A stretch of 40,009 nt of DNA. Source: Frateuria sp. Soil773 (GTDB taxonomy: Bacteria; Pseudomonadota; Gammaproteobacteria; Xanthomonadales; Rhodanobacteraceae). Every line of letters starts with the position of its first letter. The first letter of the stretch is position 1. This document shows, in pieces, positions 29,678-38,698 of this stretch. Position numbers and translations under genes: made by a program. The stretch spans positions 494,242-534,250 of the forward strand of contig NZ_LMSL01000039.1 in NCBI RefSeq assembly GCF_001428405.1, read 5' to 3'. Under the pieces are notes generated by a model. That model searched no databases. It worked only from the letters and a program-made list of their open reading frames with translations, and was not told the origin of the DNA.

Positions 29678-30541
29678 CTACTTCTTCGAGGCGTCGTTGA
29701 AATAGCGCAGGAACTCGGCATCCGGCTTCAGCACCAGCACGCCCTTGCCGTCCGCGAACGACTTGCGGTACGCGGCCATGCTGCGGTTGAAGGCGAAGAA
29801 TTCCGGATCCTGGCCATAGGCCTGGGCGTAGATCGCCGCGGCCTGCGCGTCGCCGTCGCCGCGCACCTTGGCCGCGTCGCGCTCGGCGTCGGCGCGCAGC
29901 ACCTGGCCCTGGCGGTCGGCGTCGGCCTGGATCTTCTCGGCGGCCTCCTGGCCGGTGTAGCGCAGCTCGTTGGCCAGTTGCAGGCGCTCGGCGCGCATGC
30001 GCTTGTAGACCGATTCGCTCACCTCGTCGGGCAGGTCGATGCGCTTGATGCGCACGTCGACCACCGCGATGCCGAGGTTCTTGCGTGCCGAGGCGTCGGT
30101 CTGCTGGCGCACGCGCACGGTGATGTCCTTGCGGCCGCCGGCGATCAGCTCCTGCAGCGTGCGCGAGTTGAACTCGAAGCGCAGGCCGTCCTTGACGATC
30201 GGGGTGAGGCGCTGCACCGCCAGGGTCTGGTCGCCGCTGGTGGCGCGGTAGTAGGCGGCGTTGTCGGCGATCCGCCACTTCACGTAGAAGTCGACGTTGA
30301 CGCTCTTCTTCTCCGAGGTGAAGTAGCGCTCCGGCGGCGCGTCCAGCTCGAGGATGCGGTTGTCGAAGCGCATCACGTCCTGCAGCAGCGGCACCTTGAA
30401 GTGCAGGCCGGGCCGGTAGTCGGCGCGCACGATGCGGCCGAACTGCAGCAGCATCGCGCTCTGTCCCTCGCTCACCACGAAGGCGCTGTTGACGCCCAGC
30501 AGGACGAGCACCACGGCGAGGACGATCCAGGCGATCTTCAT
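29678..30541 (-). CDS. hflC: HflC, modulator of FtsH protease
   Basis: This 287-residue SPFH/prohibitin-domain protein has an N-terminal membrane anchor (IAWIVLAVVLVLLGVNSAFV, residues 3-22) and periplasmic body (VSEGQSAMLLQFGRIV, GLHFKVPLLQDVMRFDNRIL, YFVKWRI-type region). Coiled helices with AAEKIQADADRQGQVLRADA and the terminal FFAFNRSMAAYRKSF are typical. With HflK it forms a cage around FtsH that restricts its access to membrane proteins. Its start overlaps the hflK stop by 4 bp (ATGA). Confidence 0.97.
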   Translation of the reverse strand: MKIAWIVLAVVLVLLGVNSAFVVSEGQSAMLLQFGRIVRADYRPGLHFKVPLLQDVMRFDNRILELDAPPERYFTSEKKSVNVDFYVKWRIADNAAYYRATSGDQTLAVQRLTPIVKDGLRFEFNSRTLQELIAGGRKDITVRVRQQTDASARKNLGIAVVDVRIKRIDLPDEVSESVYKRMRAERLQLANELRYTGQEAAEKIQADADRQGQVLRADAERDAAKVRGDGDAQAAAIYAQAYGQDPEFFAFNRSMAAYRKSFADGKGVLVLKPDAEFLRYFNDASKK

Positions 30542-31575
30542 GGCGTGCCCTCCTTGCCAGCGGCGTCATCGGTGGCGGCGGCCGCGGCCGGCGCCAGGTC
30601 GGTGCGCGCGGCCGGCAGGTTGATGATGTTGCGACCGCCGGAACCGTCGATCACCTTCGGGTTGTTGGCCAGCACCTGTTCCATCGTCTCCAGCCACAGG
30701 CGGCGGCGGGTGACTTCCGGCGCGGCCTTGTATTCCTTCAGCAGCAGGTTGAAGCGCTCGGTGTCGCCCTGCGCGCGGGCGATGCGCTCGGCCTTGTAGC
30801 CCTCGGCCTCCTGCGCGATGCGCGCCGCCTCGCCGCGGGCGATCGGCACCACCTTGTTGGCGTAGGCCTGGGCGCTGTTCTCGGTGCTTTGCTTGTCTTC
30901 GCGGGCCTTGTTGACGTCGTCGAAGGCATCCTTGACCTCGGCCGGCGGCGCCACGTTCTGGAAGCTGACCTCGGTGACCATCAGGCCGGAGTCGTAGCCG
31001 TCCAGCGTCTGCTGCAGCACCTGGCGCGCCTGCGCGACCAGGGTGGTGCCCTCGCCGGAGAGGATCTGGTCCATCGTGCTGTGGCCGATCACCGAGCGCA
31101 CGGCGGCCTCGGCCGCGGCGCCCAGGGTGCCGTCGGCGTCGCTCAGCGAGTACAGGTACTTGCGCGCGTCGGCGGCCTGGTACTGCACGGTGAAGTCGAT
31201 CGCGATGATGTTCTCGTCGCTGGTCAGCATGCGCACGCTGTCGGACACCGAGCGCACGCGGGTGGTCTCGACCTTGCGCACCGACTCGAGCGGCTGCGGC
31301 AGCTTGAAGTGGAAGCCCGGCGCCAGGATGCGCGAGTACTGGCCGAAGCGCAGCACCACGCCGGCCTGGTTGGCGCCGATGATGGTGTAGCTGCTGAGCA
31401 GCAGCCAGGCCAGCAGCAGGGCCACGACGATGGTGAGGATGCCGCCCGGGCCGCCGCCGAACCTGCCGAGGTGGGCCCGCAGCTTCTTCAGCGTGTCGTC
31501 CAGGCCGGGCCTGGCGCCCTGGCGGTTCTTGTTCCAGGGGTCGCGCTGTCCGTTACCGGGTTCGTTCCAGGCCAT
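30538..31575 (-). CDS. hflK: HflK, modulator of FtsH protease
   Basis: This 345-residue partner of HflC has a cytosolic, Gly/Pro/Asn-rich N-terminus (AWNEPGNGQRDPWNKNRQG, the HflK_N motif), one transmembrane segment (about 46-66, LTIVVALLLAWLLLSSYTII), then the SPFH domain (GANQAGVVLRFGQYSRILAP, GFHFKLPQPLESVRKV, MLTSDENIIAIDFTVQY). Coiled repeats with IAQEAEGYKAERIARAQGDT follow. AGGAGACTGAGCC precedes the ATG. It is 182 bp downstream of hflX on the same strand. Confidence 0.97.
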   Translation of the reverse strand: MAWNEPGNGQRDPWNKNRQGARPGLDDTLKKLRAHLGRFGGGPGGILTIVVALLLAWLLLSSYTIIGANQAGVVLRFGQYSRILAPGFHFKLPQPLESVRKVETTRVRSVSDSVRMLTSDENIIAIDFTVQYQAADARKYLYSLSDADGTLGAAAEAAVRSVIGHSTMDQILSGEGTTLVAQARQVLQQTLDGYDSGLMVTEVSFQNVAPPAEVKDAFDDVNKAREDKQSTENSAQAYANKVVPIARGEAARIAQEAEGYKAERIARAQGDTERFNLLLKEYKAAPEVTRRRLWLETMEQVLANNPKVIDGSGGRNIINLPAARTDLAPAAAAATDDAAGKEGTP

Positions 31576-31757
31576 GGCTCAGTCTCCTTGAAGCGGCTGG
31601 GAGGCCGGCGGTTTCGGCCGGAAATTGCGTTGGAAGGAATTGCACATGCGCGACGGTTCGGTGGCCCATGCGCCGCGCGGGAAGAAGAGCGGCACAAACG
31701 GCGACATTCTAACAGAGCCGCTGGCCGGGGCCTATCCGAGCCGCCAGCCGGGCGCGC

Positions 31758-33059
31758 CTATTCGGCCGGGCCGAGCAAGCCGCGCAGCAGGTCCGCCTCG
31801 GCCGAGCTGCCGCCGCGCAGCGGCGCGATCACGCTGCGCGGGGCATCGATGCGCAGCCGCCAGCCATGCTCGTCCACGTCCTCGCTGGCGATCGCCCCGG
31901 CGGCGCGCAGGCGCGCATGCAGCCGCCCGGCCGACAGCGGCAGTTGCAGCTCCGATTGCACCCGTTCGCCGCCGAGCAGTTCGCCCAACGCCTGGCGCAG
32001 CAGGTCCAGGCCGGCGCCGGTGGCGGCGGACAGCCATACCTGGACCGGGCACCCCTCGCCGTCGCGGACGATGCGCGGCTCGCTGCCGGCCAGATCGATC
32101 TTGTTCATCACCTGCAGTTGCGGCAGGTCGCCGGCGTCGATCTCGTCGAGCACCTGGTCGACCACGCCGCGCAGGCGCTCTCGCTCCTCGTCGGCGGCGT
32201 CGCATACGTGCAGCAGCAGGTCGGCGTCGCGCGCCTCGGCCAGGGTGCCGCGGAACGCCGCCACCAGGTCGTGCGGCAGCTCGCGGATGAAGCCGACCGT
32301 GTCGGCCACCACGGCCGGGCCGCAGGCCAGGTCGTCCAGCCGGCGCACGGTGGGATCGAGCGTCGCGAACAACTGGTCGGCGGCATAGACCGCGCCAGCG
32401 GTCAGCGCGTTGAACAGGGTCGACTTGCCGGCATTGGTGTAGCCGACCAGGGCCACCCGCGGCACCGTGTTGCGCAGCCGCGCGCGGCGCTGCTGGCCGC
32501 GCTGGGTCTGCACCTTCTCCAGCCTCTTGGTGAGCATCTTCACCCGCTCGGCCAGCAGGCGGCGGTCGGTTTCCAACTGGGTCTCGCCGGGGCCGCGGTT
32601 GCCGATCGCGCCGCCGCGCTGGGCATCCAGGTGGGTCCAGCCGCGCACCAGCCGGGTAGCCAGGTGCTTGAGCTGGGCCAGTTCCACTTCCAGCTTGCCT
32701 TCGTGCGAGCGGGCGCGCTGGGCGAAGATGTCCAGGATCAGGCCGGCGCGGTCGACCACGCGGATGCCGAGGTGCTTCTCGAGGTTGCGCTCCTGCACCG
32801 GGGTGAGCAGATGGTCGACCAGGACCAGGTCCGCCTCCAGCGCACGGGCCATCTCGGCCACCTCGTCGGCCTTGCCGGTACCGATGTAGTAGCGGGGATT
32901 GGGCGCCTCGACGCGGGCCGCGATGCTTCCCAGCACCTCGGCTCCGGCCGATTTCACCAGCTCGGCGAATTCCGCCGCGCGACGCGCCGCGTCGCCTTCG
33001 CCGCGCGAATGCGGCAGGACCAGGACGGCGCGCTCGCCTTTCTTCTGTCTATCGAACAC
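31758..33059 (-). CDS. hflX: Ribosome-associated GTPase HflX
   Basis: This 433-residue GTPase splits or rescues stalled 70S ribosomes. The N-terminal domain has SAGAEVLGSIAARVEAPNPR, YYIGTGKADEVAEMA and the glycine-rich linker GRGPGETQLETDRRLL-type sequence (here GNRGPGETQLETDRRLLAER, trimmed). G motifs are GYTNAGKSTLFNAL (G1), DTVGFIRELPHDLVAAFRGT (G3) and NKIDLA (G4). I prefer GTG at 33059 (FDRQKKGERAVLVLPHSRGE) because relatives start at MFDR; GTG at 33095 would add 12 residues. It follows hfq by 191 bp, a longer gap than in E. coli. Confidence 0.95.
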   Translation of the reverse strand: MFDRQKKGERAVLVLPHSRGEGDAARRAAEFAELVKSAGAEVLGSIAARVEAPNPRYYIGTGKADEVAEMARALEADLVLVDHLLTPVQERNLEKHLGIRVVDRAGLILDIFAQRARSHEGKLEVELAQLKHLATRLVRGWTHLDAQRGGAIGNRGPGETQLETDRRLLAERVKMLTKRLEKVQTQRGQQRRARLRNTVPRVALVGYTNAGKSTLFNALTAGAVYAADQLFATLDPTVRRLDDLACGPAVVADTVGFIRELPHDLVAAFRGTLAEARDADLLLHVCDAADEERERLRGVVDQVLDEIDAGDLPQLQVMNKIDLAGSEPRIVRDGEGCPVQVWLSAATGAGLDLLRQALGELLGGERVQSELQLPLSAGRLHARLRAAGAIASEDVDEHGWRLRIDAPRSVIAPLRGGSSAEADLLRGLLGPAE

Positions 33060-33250
33060 TAGGTTGTGACGGCCTCTGCCGGTTGGGTCGCGCACGGAAC
33101 CGCTGGCCCGCGGCGCGAAGTGGAACGGGGACGTGTACGTCGATACACGACCGGGTAATCACGCCGCGCCACGGACAAGCAGGCCCGCTCCGCCGGCCGC
33201 TCCCGCCGATCGTCGGGGGAAAGCGGCCGGCGCAACCGTCACACCCTTGA

Positions 33251-33520
33251 TCAGCCTTCCGCCTCGGCGGATGCGGGGTGCGCGTCGGCATGGCCGTCGT
33301 GGCCGTTGCCCATGCGCACGTTGCGGCTCGGGACCACCGTGGAGATGGCGTGCTTGTAGACCATCTGGCTCACCTGGTTGCGCAGCAGCACGACGAACTG
33401 GTCGAACGATTCGATCGTTCCCTGCAGCTTGATGCCGTTGACCAGGTAGATGGCAACCGGGACGCGTTCCCGGCGCAGTGCGTTCAGAAATGGATCTTGC
33501 AATGACTGCCCTTTGGACAT
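33251..33520 (-). CDS. hfq: RNA chaperone Hfq
   Basis: This 89-residue hexameric Sm-like protein pairs sRNAs with mRNAs. The core starts [20 protein letters not shown] and has Sm1 ([20 protein letters not shown]) and Sm2 ([14 protein letters not shown] with the YKHA motif). The proximal, distal and rim residues (Gln9, Phe43, Tyr56, Lys57, His58, RRER rim) are present. The C-terminal tail is short and rich in His, Asp, Ala and Glu ([16 protein letters not shown]), unlike the longer E. coli tail. The start at 33520 is universal for the family; GAGGGGGAAG lies upstream. Confidence 0.98.
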   Translation of the reverse strand: MSKGQSLQDPFLNALRRERVPVAIYLVNGIKLQGTIESFDQFVVLLRNQVSQMVYKHAISTVVPSRNVRMGNGHDGHADAHPASAEAEG

Positions 33521-33653
33521 TGTTCTTCCCCCTCGCTGCGGACAGGCCGGATAAAAACGCACGCGGCGCCCGGCCTAATTCGAAGGGATGTTAACCGCTT
33601 TTAAATGGCTGATGAAAGAAGGAAAGCGACGCCCTTCCCATCTTCGCGGCCCT

Positions 33654-34604
33654 CTAGATGGGGGCGCCGAGGAACAGGCGCAAGGCGGCGGTCGCCCGCT
33701 CCTGCAGCCGGGGCTGCTCGGGGTCCAGCACGCGCGCGTCCAGCTCGCCGCGCAGCCAGGTGATCTGCCGCTTGGCCAGTTGGCGGGTGGCGAAGACCCC
33801 CTTGTCGCGGAAAGCGGCGGCATCGATGCGGCCGTCGAGGTGCTCCCACGCCTGGCGATAGCCCACCGCGCGGATCGCCGGCAGGTCCGCATGCAGGTCG
33901 CCGCGCGCGCGCAGCGCGCGCACCTCGTCGAGGAAACCGGCGGCAAGCATCTGGTCGAAACGCGCGGCGATCCGCTCGTGCAGCGCTCCGCGCGCCGCCG
34001 GCAACAGGGCCAGCTTGAGCACCCGCCAGGGGAAGCGCACGCCGGGGCCGCCCTGCTGCTGCTCGGACAGGGGCCTGCCGGTCAGCTCGATCACCTCCAG
34101 CGCGCGCTGGATGCGCTGGGCGTCGTTGCCGCCGATCCGCGCGGCCGCGGCCGGGTCGAGCCGCGCCAGCCGGGCGTGCAGCGCGGGCCATCCCTGCACC
34201 GATGCCTCGCCGGCGAGCCGTTCGCGGATCGACGGGCTGGCCTCGGGCAGGTTCGAAAGCCCTTGCTGCAGCGCACGGAAATACAGGCCGGTGCCGCCCA
34301 CCAGCAGCGGCACCCTGCCCCGTTCCGTGACCTGCCGCATCGCGGCCATGGCGTCGTCGCGGAAATCCGCGGCCGAATACGGTTCGGCCGGATCGCGGAT
34401 GTCGATCAGCGCATGCGGATGCGCCGCCAGGGTCGCCGCATCCGGCTTGGCGCTGCCGATGTCCAGGCCGCGGTAGACCAGCGCCGAATCGACGCTGAGC
34501 AGTTCCAGCGCAAAACGCTCGCGCAGCGCGCACGCCAGCGCGGTCTTGCCCGAGGCGGTGGGTCCCATCAGGAAGATGGCGGGTGGACGTTGATCGACCG
34601 GCAT
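33654..34604 (-). CDS. miaA: tRNA dimethylallyltransferase
   Basis: This 316-residue enzyme adds a dimethylallyl group to A37 of tRNAs that read U-starting codons. It has the P-loop [14 protein letters not shown] (residues 13-26), the substrate loop [19 protein letters not shown] (Leu in place of the usual Gln of DSxQVYRG), [28 protein letters not shown] and the C-terminal [12 protein letters not shown]. The start at 34604 gives the family N-terminus ([15 protein letters not shown]). It is upstream of hfq on the same strand, 133 bp away, as in most gammaproteobacteria. Confidence 0.97.
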   Translation of the reverse strand: MPVDQRPPAIFLMGPTASGKTALACALRERFALELLSVDSALVYRGLDIGSAKPDAATLAAHPHALIDIRDPAEPYSAADFRDDAMAAMRQVTERGRVPLLVGGTGLYFRALQQGLSNLPEASPSIRERLAGEASVQGWPALHARLARLDPAAAARIGGNDAQRIQRALEVIELTGRPLSEQQQGGPGVRFPWRVLKLALLPAARGALHERIAARFDQMLAAGFLDEVRALRARGDLHADLPAIRAVGYRQAWEHLDGRIDAAAFRDKGVFATRQLAKRQITWLRGELDARVLDPEQPRLQERATAALRLFLGAPI

Positions 34605-34853
34605 GGACACATTGTAGGCAATCCATGTGCCGTTCCACGTCAGATACAACCTGTTGCACCGGCGTTACAGTTTTTCCGCCGTCGCTTCGCGCGGGACGCG
34701 GAGCCGCCGGACACGGCTTTATGTGACCCGAGGCAGACAGCAAGCCCGTTCGGCATCACATCCCCGCCATCCCGGCAGAGTGGCGAAAGCGGCTGGCATC
34801 CATGATGCATACACCTTGCGACGGATCGGCCAATGTTCGGCAAGGGGGCAACC

Positions 34854-34973
34854 ATGACCACACCACCACCCATCTGGCACAAGAACAACTACGAGTTCTG
34901 GTTTGCCGTCTGCATCGCGATCAGCATCGCGTTCGCGCTGGTCTACACCACGCTGCGCGCCCAACTGCTGTAG
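34854..34973 (+). CDS. Single-pass membrane microprotein, 39 residues
   Basis: ATG at 34854 follows AAGGGGG at a proper distance (4-9 nt) and opens a 39-codon frame: a polar front (TTPPPIWHKNNYEFW), one hydrophobic helix (FAVCIAISIAFALVY, about residues 17-31) and a short polar tail (TTLRAQLL). The Trp/Tyr residues at the helix border fit a real membrane protein. It is transcribed divergently from miaA, 249 bp away, and converges on the S46 peptidase gene. No function is recognised. It is too short for standard gene finders and may be missed in annotations. Confidence 0.6.
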   Translation: MTTPPPIWHKNNYEFWFAVCIAISIAFALVYTTLRAQLL

Positions 34974-35067
34974 AACGCCCGCCATTCCGCGCCCTGCGCC
35001 GCAATCGCCGGCGCGCCGGGCGCGGAAACGGCCGCCCAGCCACGGCCGGGCAGGCCTAGCATCCGCC

Positions 35068-37227
35068 TCACTCCGCCGGCACGCCCAGCTCCCTGAGCAG
35101 GCGAGGCGCCGGATAGACCTTGTCCATCAGCCAGCGCATGTAGCGCATGTCCACGTGGATCGCGCGCTTGTAGCGCGGGTCGAACATCCAGCTGGCGCTG
35201 ACCGCCTCCCAGTTGCTGTCGAAGTTGAGCCCCACCAGTTCGCCTTTCGCGTTCAGAACAGGCGAGCCGGAATTGCCGCCGGTGGTATCGAGGTTGCTGA
35301 GGAAATTGACCGGCATCGTGCCCGACGCCGGGTCCAGGTAACCGGCGTAGTCGCCCTTGGCGATGGCGTCGAGCAGCGGTTTCGGCGCGTCGAACGGCTC
35401 CGTGCCGGTGTCCTTCTCGACGATGCCCGCGGTGCTGGTGAGCGGCGCGTAGTTCACCGCGTCGCGCGCCTTCAGCGGGGTGACCTTGCCGTAGCTCACG
35501 CGCAGGGTGGCATTGGCGTCCGGGTAGACCGCACGTCCCTGCTGCCGGCGATAGGCGACCAGCGCCTGCATGTAGGCCGGGCGCAGGCGCAGCAGGTCGC
35601 CCTCGCGCGCCTTCTGCTGCGCCTCGATGCGCAGCAGCGCCGGCTGCAGTTGCGCGGCCAGCCGGAGCAGAGCGTCGTCGGTCTTCGCCAGGTCGGCCGG
35701 CGCGGCATCCAGCCAGCGCAGGCGCTGCGCCTCCTCGCCCAGCCGCGTGCCGGCGTAGATGCGGTCCAGCGCGGCAGACAACGCCGCCGGGGTGCGCCCG
35801 AAGGCGGCATCGAACTCCGCCACGCGCTGCGCTTCCGGCAACTGCTGGTAGCGGCCCAGCAGCGCGGACAGCAGGCGCTTCTCCACCGCCGGGTCGTAGC
35901 GCCGCTGCGCCTGGCGCAGCATGCCGGCGATCAGGTCCTCGTCGCGCTGCTGGTAGCCGGTCTCGCGCTCGGCATCGGGCTTGGCGTGTTCGTGCGCGCG
36001 TCGCTGCAGGGTGAGCGCCGAGCGCATCAACTGGGTCTGCGAGCGCATCAGCGCGAACAGCAGGTCGCGCTCGCGCGTGGCGCTGCCTTCGGCGATGCGC
36101 TGCGCCGCGGCGTCGATCTGCGGGCGCAGCACGGCGGCATCGGGCTGCGTGCCGAGCCAGTCCAGCATGGCGGCCTCGTCCTTGCGCCGGACGGCCGCCG
36201 CATCGCTGCGCCTGAGGCCGTCCAGCTCGCCGCTGTAGCGCTTGATGCCGTTCTTCAGGGATTGCAACTGCGAGGCATAGCGGATCGCCGCCTGCCGGTC
36301 GGCCTTGCCGGCGTCCTCGATCACGCCCTGCAACTGCCTCATCACCGCCACCGACGCCGGCAGGCGCCATTGCACCTGGTCGGCGAACTCGGCCGCGGTG
36401 CGGTGGCGATAGGTAATGCCGGGATAGCCGGCGAGCATCACGAAGTCGCCCTCCTTCACGCCCTGCGACGCGACCTGCAGGTGCGCCGGCGGCACGTACG
36501 GCTTGTTGTCCCTGGCGTAGTCGGCCGGCTTGCCGTCCGGTCCGACGTAGGCGCGCAGCACGGTGAAGTCGCCGCTGTGGCGCGGCCACATGAAGTTGTC
36601 CACCTCGTCGCCGTAGTTGCCGATCGCGCGCGGCGGCGCGTAGACCAGCCGCACGTCGCGCAGCTCCAGTTGCTTCACCAGGTAGAAGTCGCTGCCGTAG
36701 AACATGTTGGCGACGCTGCAGCGCATGCCGGCCTCGCGCTCGCATTCGGCCACCAGCGCCTTGCCCGCCGCATCCACCGCATCGTAGTAGGCGCGGCCGG
36801 TCTTGCCGCGGGCGGCGGCCAGCACCTTGCCGGTGACCTTCTCGAAGCCGGTGGTGACGCGCAGGCGGAAATCCGGGTTGGCCGGCAGCTCCTGCGAACG
36901 GTCGGCGGCGACGTAGCCGTCCTGGATCAGGTCGCGCTGCGGGTTGCTGTTGTACTGGATCACGCCGAACGCGACGTGGTGGTTGGTGAGCACCAGCCCC
37001 TCGCCGCTGACGAAGGCGCCGGTGGCGCCGCCCACCTTGACCACCGCATTGAGCGGCGCGCGGGTGAGGTCGGCCAGGCCGGCCGGATCGCCCTGGTAGC
37101 CCGCCGCGCGCAGTTGCGGGCCGATCTCGGGCAGTTGCGACGGCATCCACATGCCTTCGTCGGCCTGGGCGGCGGGAGCCACGGCCAGGGCCAGGGCCGT
37201 ACCGAGCAGCGTGGTTTTCAGGTGCAT
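35068..37227 (-). CDS. S46 family dipeptidyl-peptidase (DPP7/DPP11 type)
   Basis: This 719-residue periplasmic or surface enzyme releases dipeptides from oligopeptides. It has a signal peptide (residues 1-22, [20 protein letters not shown]), then [11 protein letters not shown], the family start. Chymotrypsin-like catalytic residues: His84 in LTNHHVAFG, Asp220 in MWPRHSGDF, Ser653 in [10 protein letters not shown]. Position 671 ([10 protein letters not shown]), 18 residues after the Ser, corresponds to the S1 specificity residue: Gly in DPP7 and Arg in DPP11. Here it is Ser. The start at 37227 is chosen because the longer frame would bury the signal. It converges on the microprotein gene and is divergent from tdh. 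Confidence 0.95.
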   Translation of the reverse strand: MHLKTTLLGTALALAVAPAAQADEGMWMPSQLPEIGPQLRAAGYQGDPAGLADLTRAPLNAVVKVGGATGAFVSGEGLVLTNHHVAFGVIQYNSNPQRDLIQDGYVAADRSQELPANPDFRLRVTTGFEKVTGKVLAAARGKTGRAYYDAVDAAGKALVAECEREAGMRCSVANMFYGSDFYLVKQLELRDVRLVYAPPRAIGNYGDEVDNFMWPRHSGDFTVLRAYVGPDGKPADYARDNKPYVPPAHLQVASQGVKEGDFVMLAGYPGITYRHRTAAEFADQVQWRLPASVAVMRQLQGVIEDAGKADRQAAIRYASQLQSLKNGIKRYSGELDGLRRSDAAAVRRKDEAAMLDWLGTQPDAAVLRPQIDAAAQRIAEGSATRERDLLFALMRSQTQLMRSALTLQRRAHEHAKPDAERETGYQQRDEDLIAGMLRQAQRRYDPAVEKRLLSALLGRYQQLPEAQRVAEFDAAFGRTPAALSAALDRIYAGTRLGEEAQRLRWLDAAPADLAKTDDALLRLAAQLQPALLRIEAQQKAREGDLLRLRPAYMQALVAYRRQQGRAVYPDANATLRVSYGKVTPLKARDAVNYAPLTSTAGIVEKDTGTEPFDAPKPLLDAIAKGDYAGYLDPASGTMPVNFLSNLDTTGGNSGSPVLNAKGELVGLNFDSNWEAVSASWMFDPRYKRAIHVDMRYMRWLMDKVYPAPRLLRELGVPAE

Positions 37228-37308
37228 GGGCTTTTTCCGGGGTCGTCGTAAAAACTTGCGACCATAGAGTGAAGCGGCGGCATCGGCAACGCTGCACCGC
37301 ACGAAAGC

Positions 37309-37334
37309 CGTCGCCGGCGGCGACGCCCTATAAT
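37309..37334 (+). promoter_or_regulatory. tdh promoter region with palindrome
   Basis: A perfect TATAAT at 37329-37334 lies 57 bp before the tdh start. Just upstream is the palindrome CGTCGCC-GGC-GGCGACG (37309-37325), which overlaps the -35 position and could be an operator. Confidence 0.5.
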
Positions 37335-37391
37335 TGCGGTTTCCCCGCCCGCCACCGCGGGCCAGCCGATGGATGTCCCATGCCGCAGACG

Positions 37392-38414
37392 ATGAAAGCC
37401 CTGGTCAAGCGCAAGCCCGAACAGGGCATCTGGATGGAAGAAGTGCCGGTGCCCGAGGTCGGCCCCAACGAGGTGCTGATCAAGCTGGAGAAGACCGCGA
37501 TCTGCGGCACCGACCTGCACATCTACAAATGGGACGAGTGGAGCCAGCGCACCATCAAGCCGGGCCTCACCATCGGCCACGAGTTCGTCGGCCGCGTCGT
37601 GGAGATCGGCCCCGGCGTCACCGGCTACAAGATCGGCGACCGCGTCTCTGCCGAAGGCCACATCGTCTGCGGGCATTGCCGCAACTGCCGCGCCGGACGC
37701 CAGCATCTGTGCCCGAACACCATCGGCATCGGCGTCAACCGCAACGGCGCGTTCGCCGAGTACATGACCATGCCGGCCTCCAACCTGTGGCCGATCCCCG
37801 ACCAGATCCCGTCCGAGCTGGCCGCGTTCTTCGACCCCTACGGCAACGCCGCGCACTGCGCGCTGGAGTTCGACCTGATCGGCGAGGACGTGCTGATCAC
37901 CGGCGCCGGCCCGATCGGCATCATCGCCGCCGGCATCGCCAAGCACGTGGGTGCGCGCAACGTGGTGGTCACCGACGTCAACGATTACCGCCTCAAGCTG
38001 GCCGCCGACATGGGCGCCACCCGCGTGGTCAACGTGGCGAACCAGTCGCTGAAGGACGTGGTGAAGGACCTGCACATCGAAGGCTTCGACGTGGGCCTGG
38101 AGATGAGCGGCAACCCGCGCGCCTTCGGTGACATGCTCGAGTGCATGTACCACGGCGGCAAGATCGCCATGCTCGGCATCATGCCGCGCGGCGCCGGCAT
38201 CGACTGGGACAAGGTGATCTTCAAGGGCCTCACCCTGCAGGGCATCTACGGCCGCAAGATGTACGAGACCTGGTACAAGATGACCCAGATGGTGCTCACC
38301 GGCTTCCCGCTGCAGAAGGTGCTCACCCACCAGATCCACATCGACGACTTCCAGAAGGGCTTCGACCTGATGGACGCCGGCCAGTGCGGCAAGGTCGTCT
38401 GCTCCTGGCTGTAG
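37392..38414 (+). CDS. tdh: L-threonine 3-dehydrogenase
   Basis: This 340-residue zinc-dependent MDR dehydrogenase oxidises threonine to 2-amino-3-ketobutyrate with NAD. The catalytic zinc Cys38 is in [19 protein letters not shown], with [15 protein letters not shown] following; the structural zinc has [15 protein letters not shown]. The nucleotide site is [17 protein letters not shown]. The length equals E. coli Tdh. The ATG at 37392 begins at the family start ([17 protein letters not shown]); ATG at 37380 adds only MPQT and has the better upstream sequence, so either is possible. kbl follows on the same strand after 284 bp. Confidence 0.96.
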   Translation: MKALVKRKPEQGIWMEEVPVPEVGPNEVLIKLEKTAICGTDLHIYKWDEWSQRTIKPGLTIGHEFVGRVVEIGPGVTGYKIGDRVSAEGHIVCGHCRNCRAGRQHLCPNTIGIGVNRNGAFAEYMTMPASNLWPIPDQIPSELAAFFDPYGNAAHCALEFDLIGEDVLITGAGPIGIIAAGIAKHVGARNVVVTDVNDYRLKLAADMGATRVVNVANQSLKDVVKDLHIEGFDVGLEMSGNPRAFGDMLECMYHGGKIAMLGIMPRGAGIDWDKVIFKGLTLQGIYGRKMYETWYKMTQMVLTGFPLQKVLTHQIHIDDFQKGFDLMDAGQCGKVVCSWL

Positions 38415-38469
38415 GCGCAGGCTTAGGCACGATCCCCGCCCGGCGAGGGACCGTGCCAGTTCAATCCTT

Positions 38470-38496
38470 ATAATACGCTCCGGCTGGAACCGGAGC
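38470..38496 (+). promoter_or_regulatory. Extra promoter-like -10 and hairpin in the tdh-kbl gap
   Basis: A perfect TATAAT (38470-38475) is followed directly by the stem CTCCGG-CTGGAA-CCGGAG (38479-38496). It lies 223 bp before kbl, so it could start a long leader or a small RNA. A matching -35 is not obvious. Confidence 0.35.
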
Positions 38497-38622
38497 GGCT
38501 GTGCGTCCATGAGCGCGACGGCCGCGCGCCGGCCATCGGCGTCGACCGGCTCACCGCCGAAGGCATCGGCGACAAAGGCGGGACCGCCCGCGCAGACTTC
38601 GGCCCGCACCGATTCCGTACCG

Positions 38623-38671
38623 CCGCGCATGCACCACCGTGCATGCGCGGCCTGGACGGGACGCCTACAAT
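38623..38671 (+). promoter_or_regulatory. kbl promoter region with perfect 12-bp inverted repeat
   Basis: CCGCGCATGCAC (38623-38634) and its exact complement GTGCATGCGCGG (38639-38650) are separated by CACC. The -10 TACAAT follows at 38666-38671, 27 bp before the kbl start. The repeat covers the -35 region, so it is a good operator candidate; it lacks a T tract, so it is not a standard terminator. Confidence 0.55.
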
Positions 38672-38698
38672 AGCGCTTTGCCCAACGCCGGAATCCCC

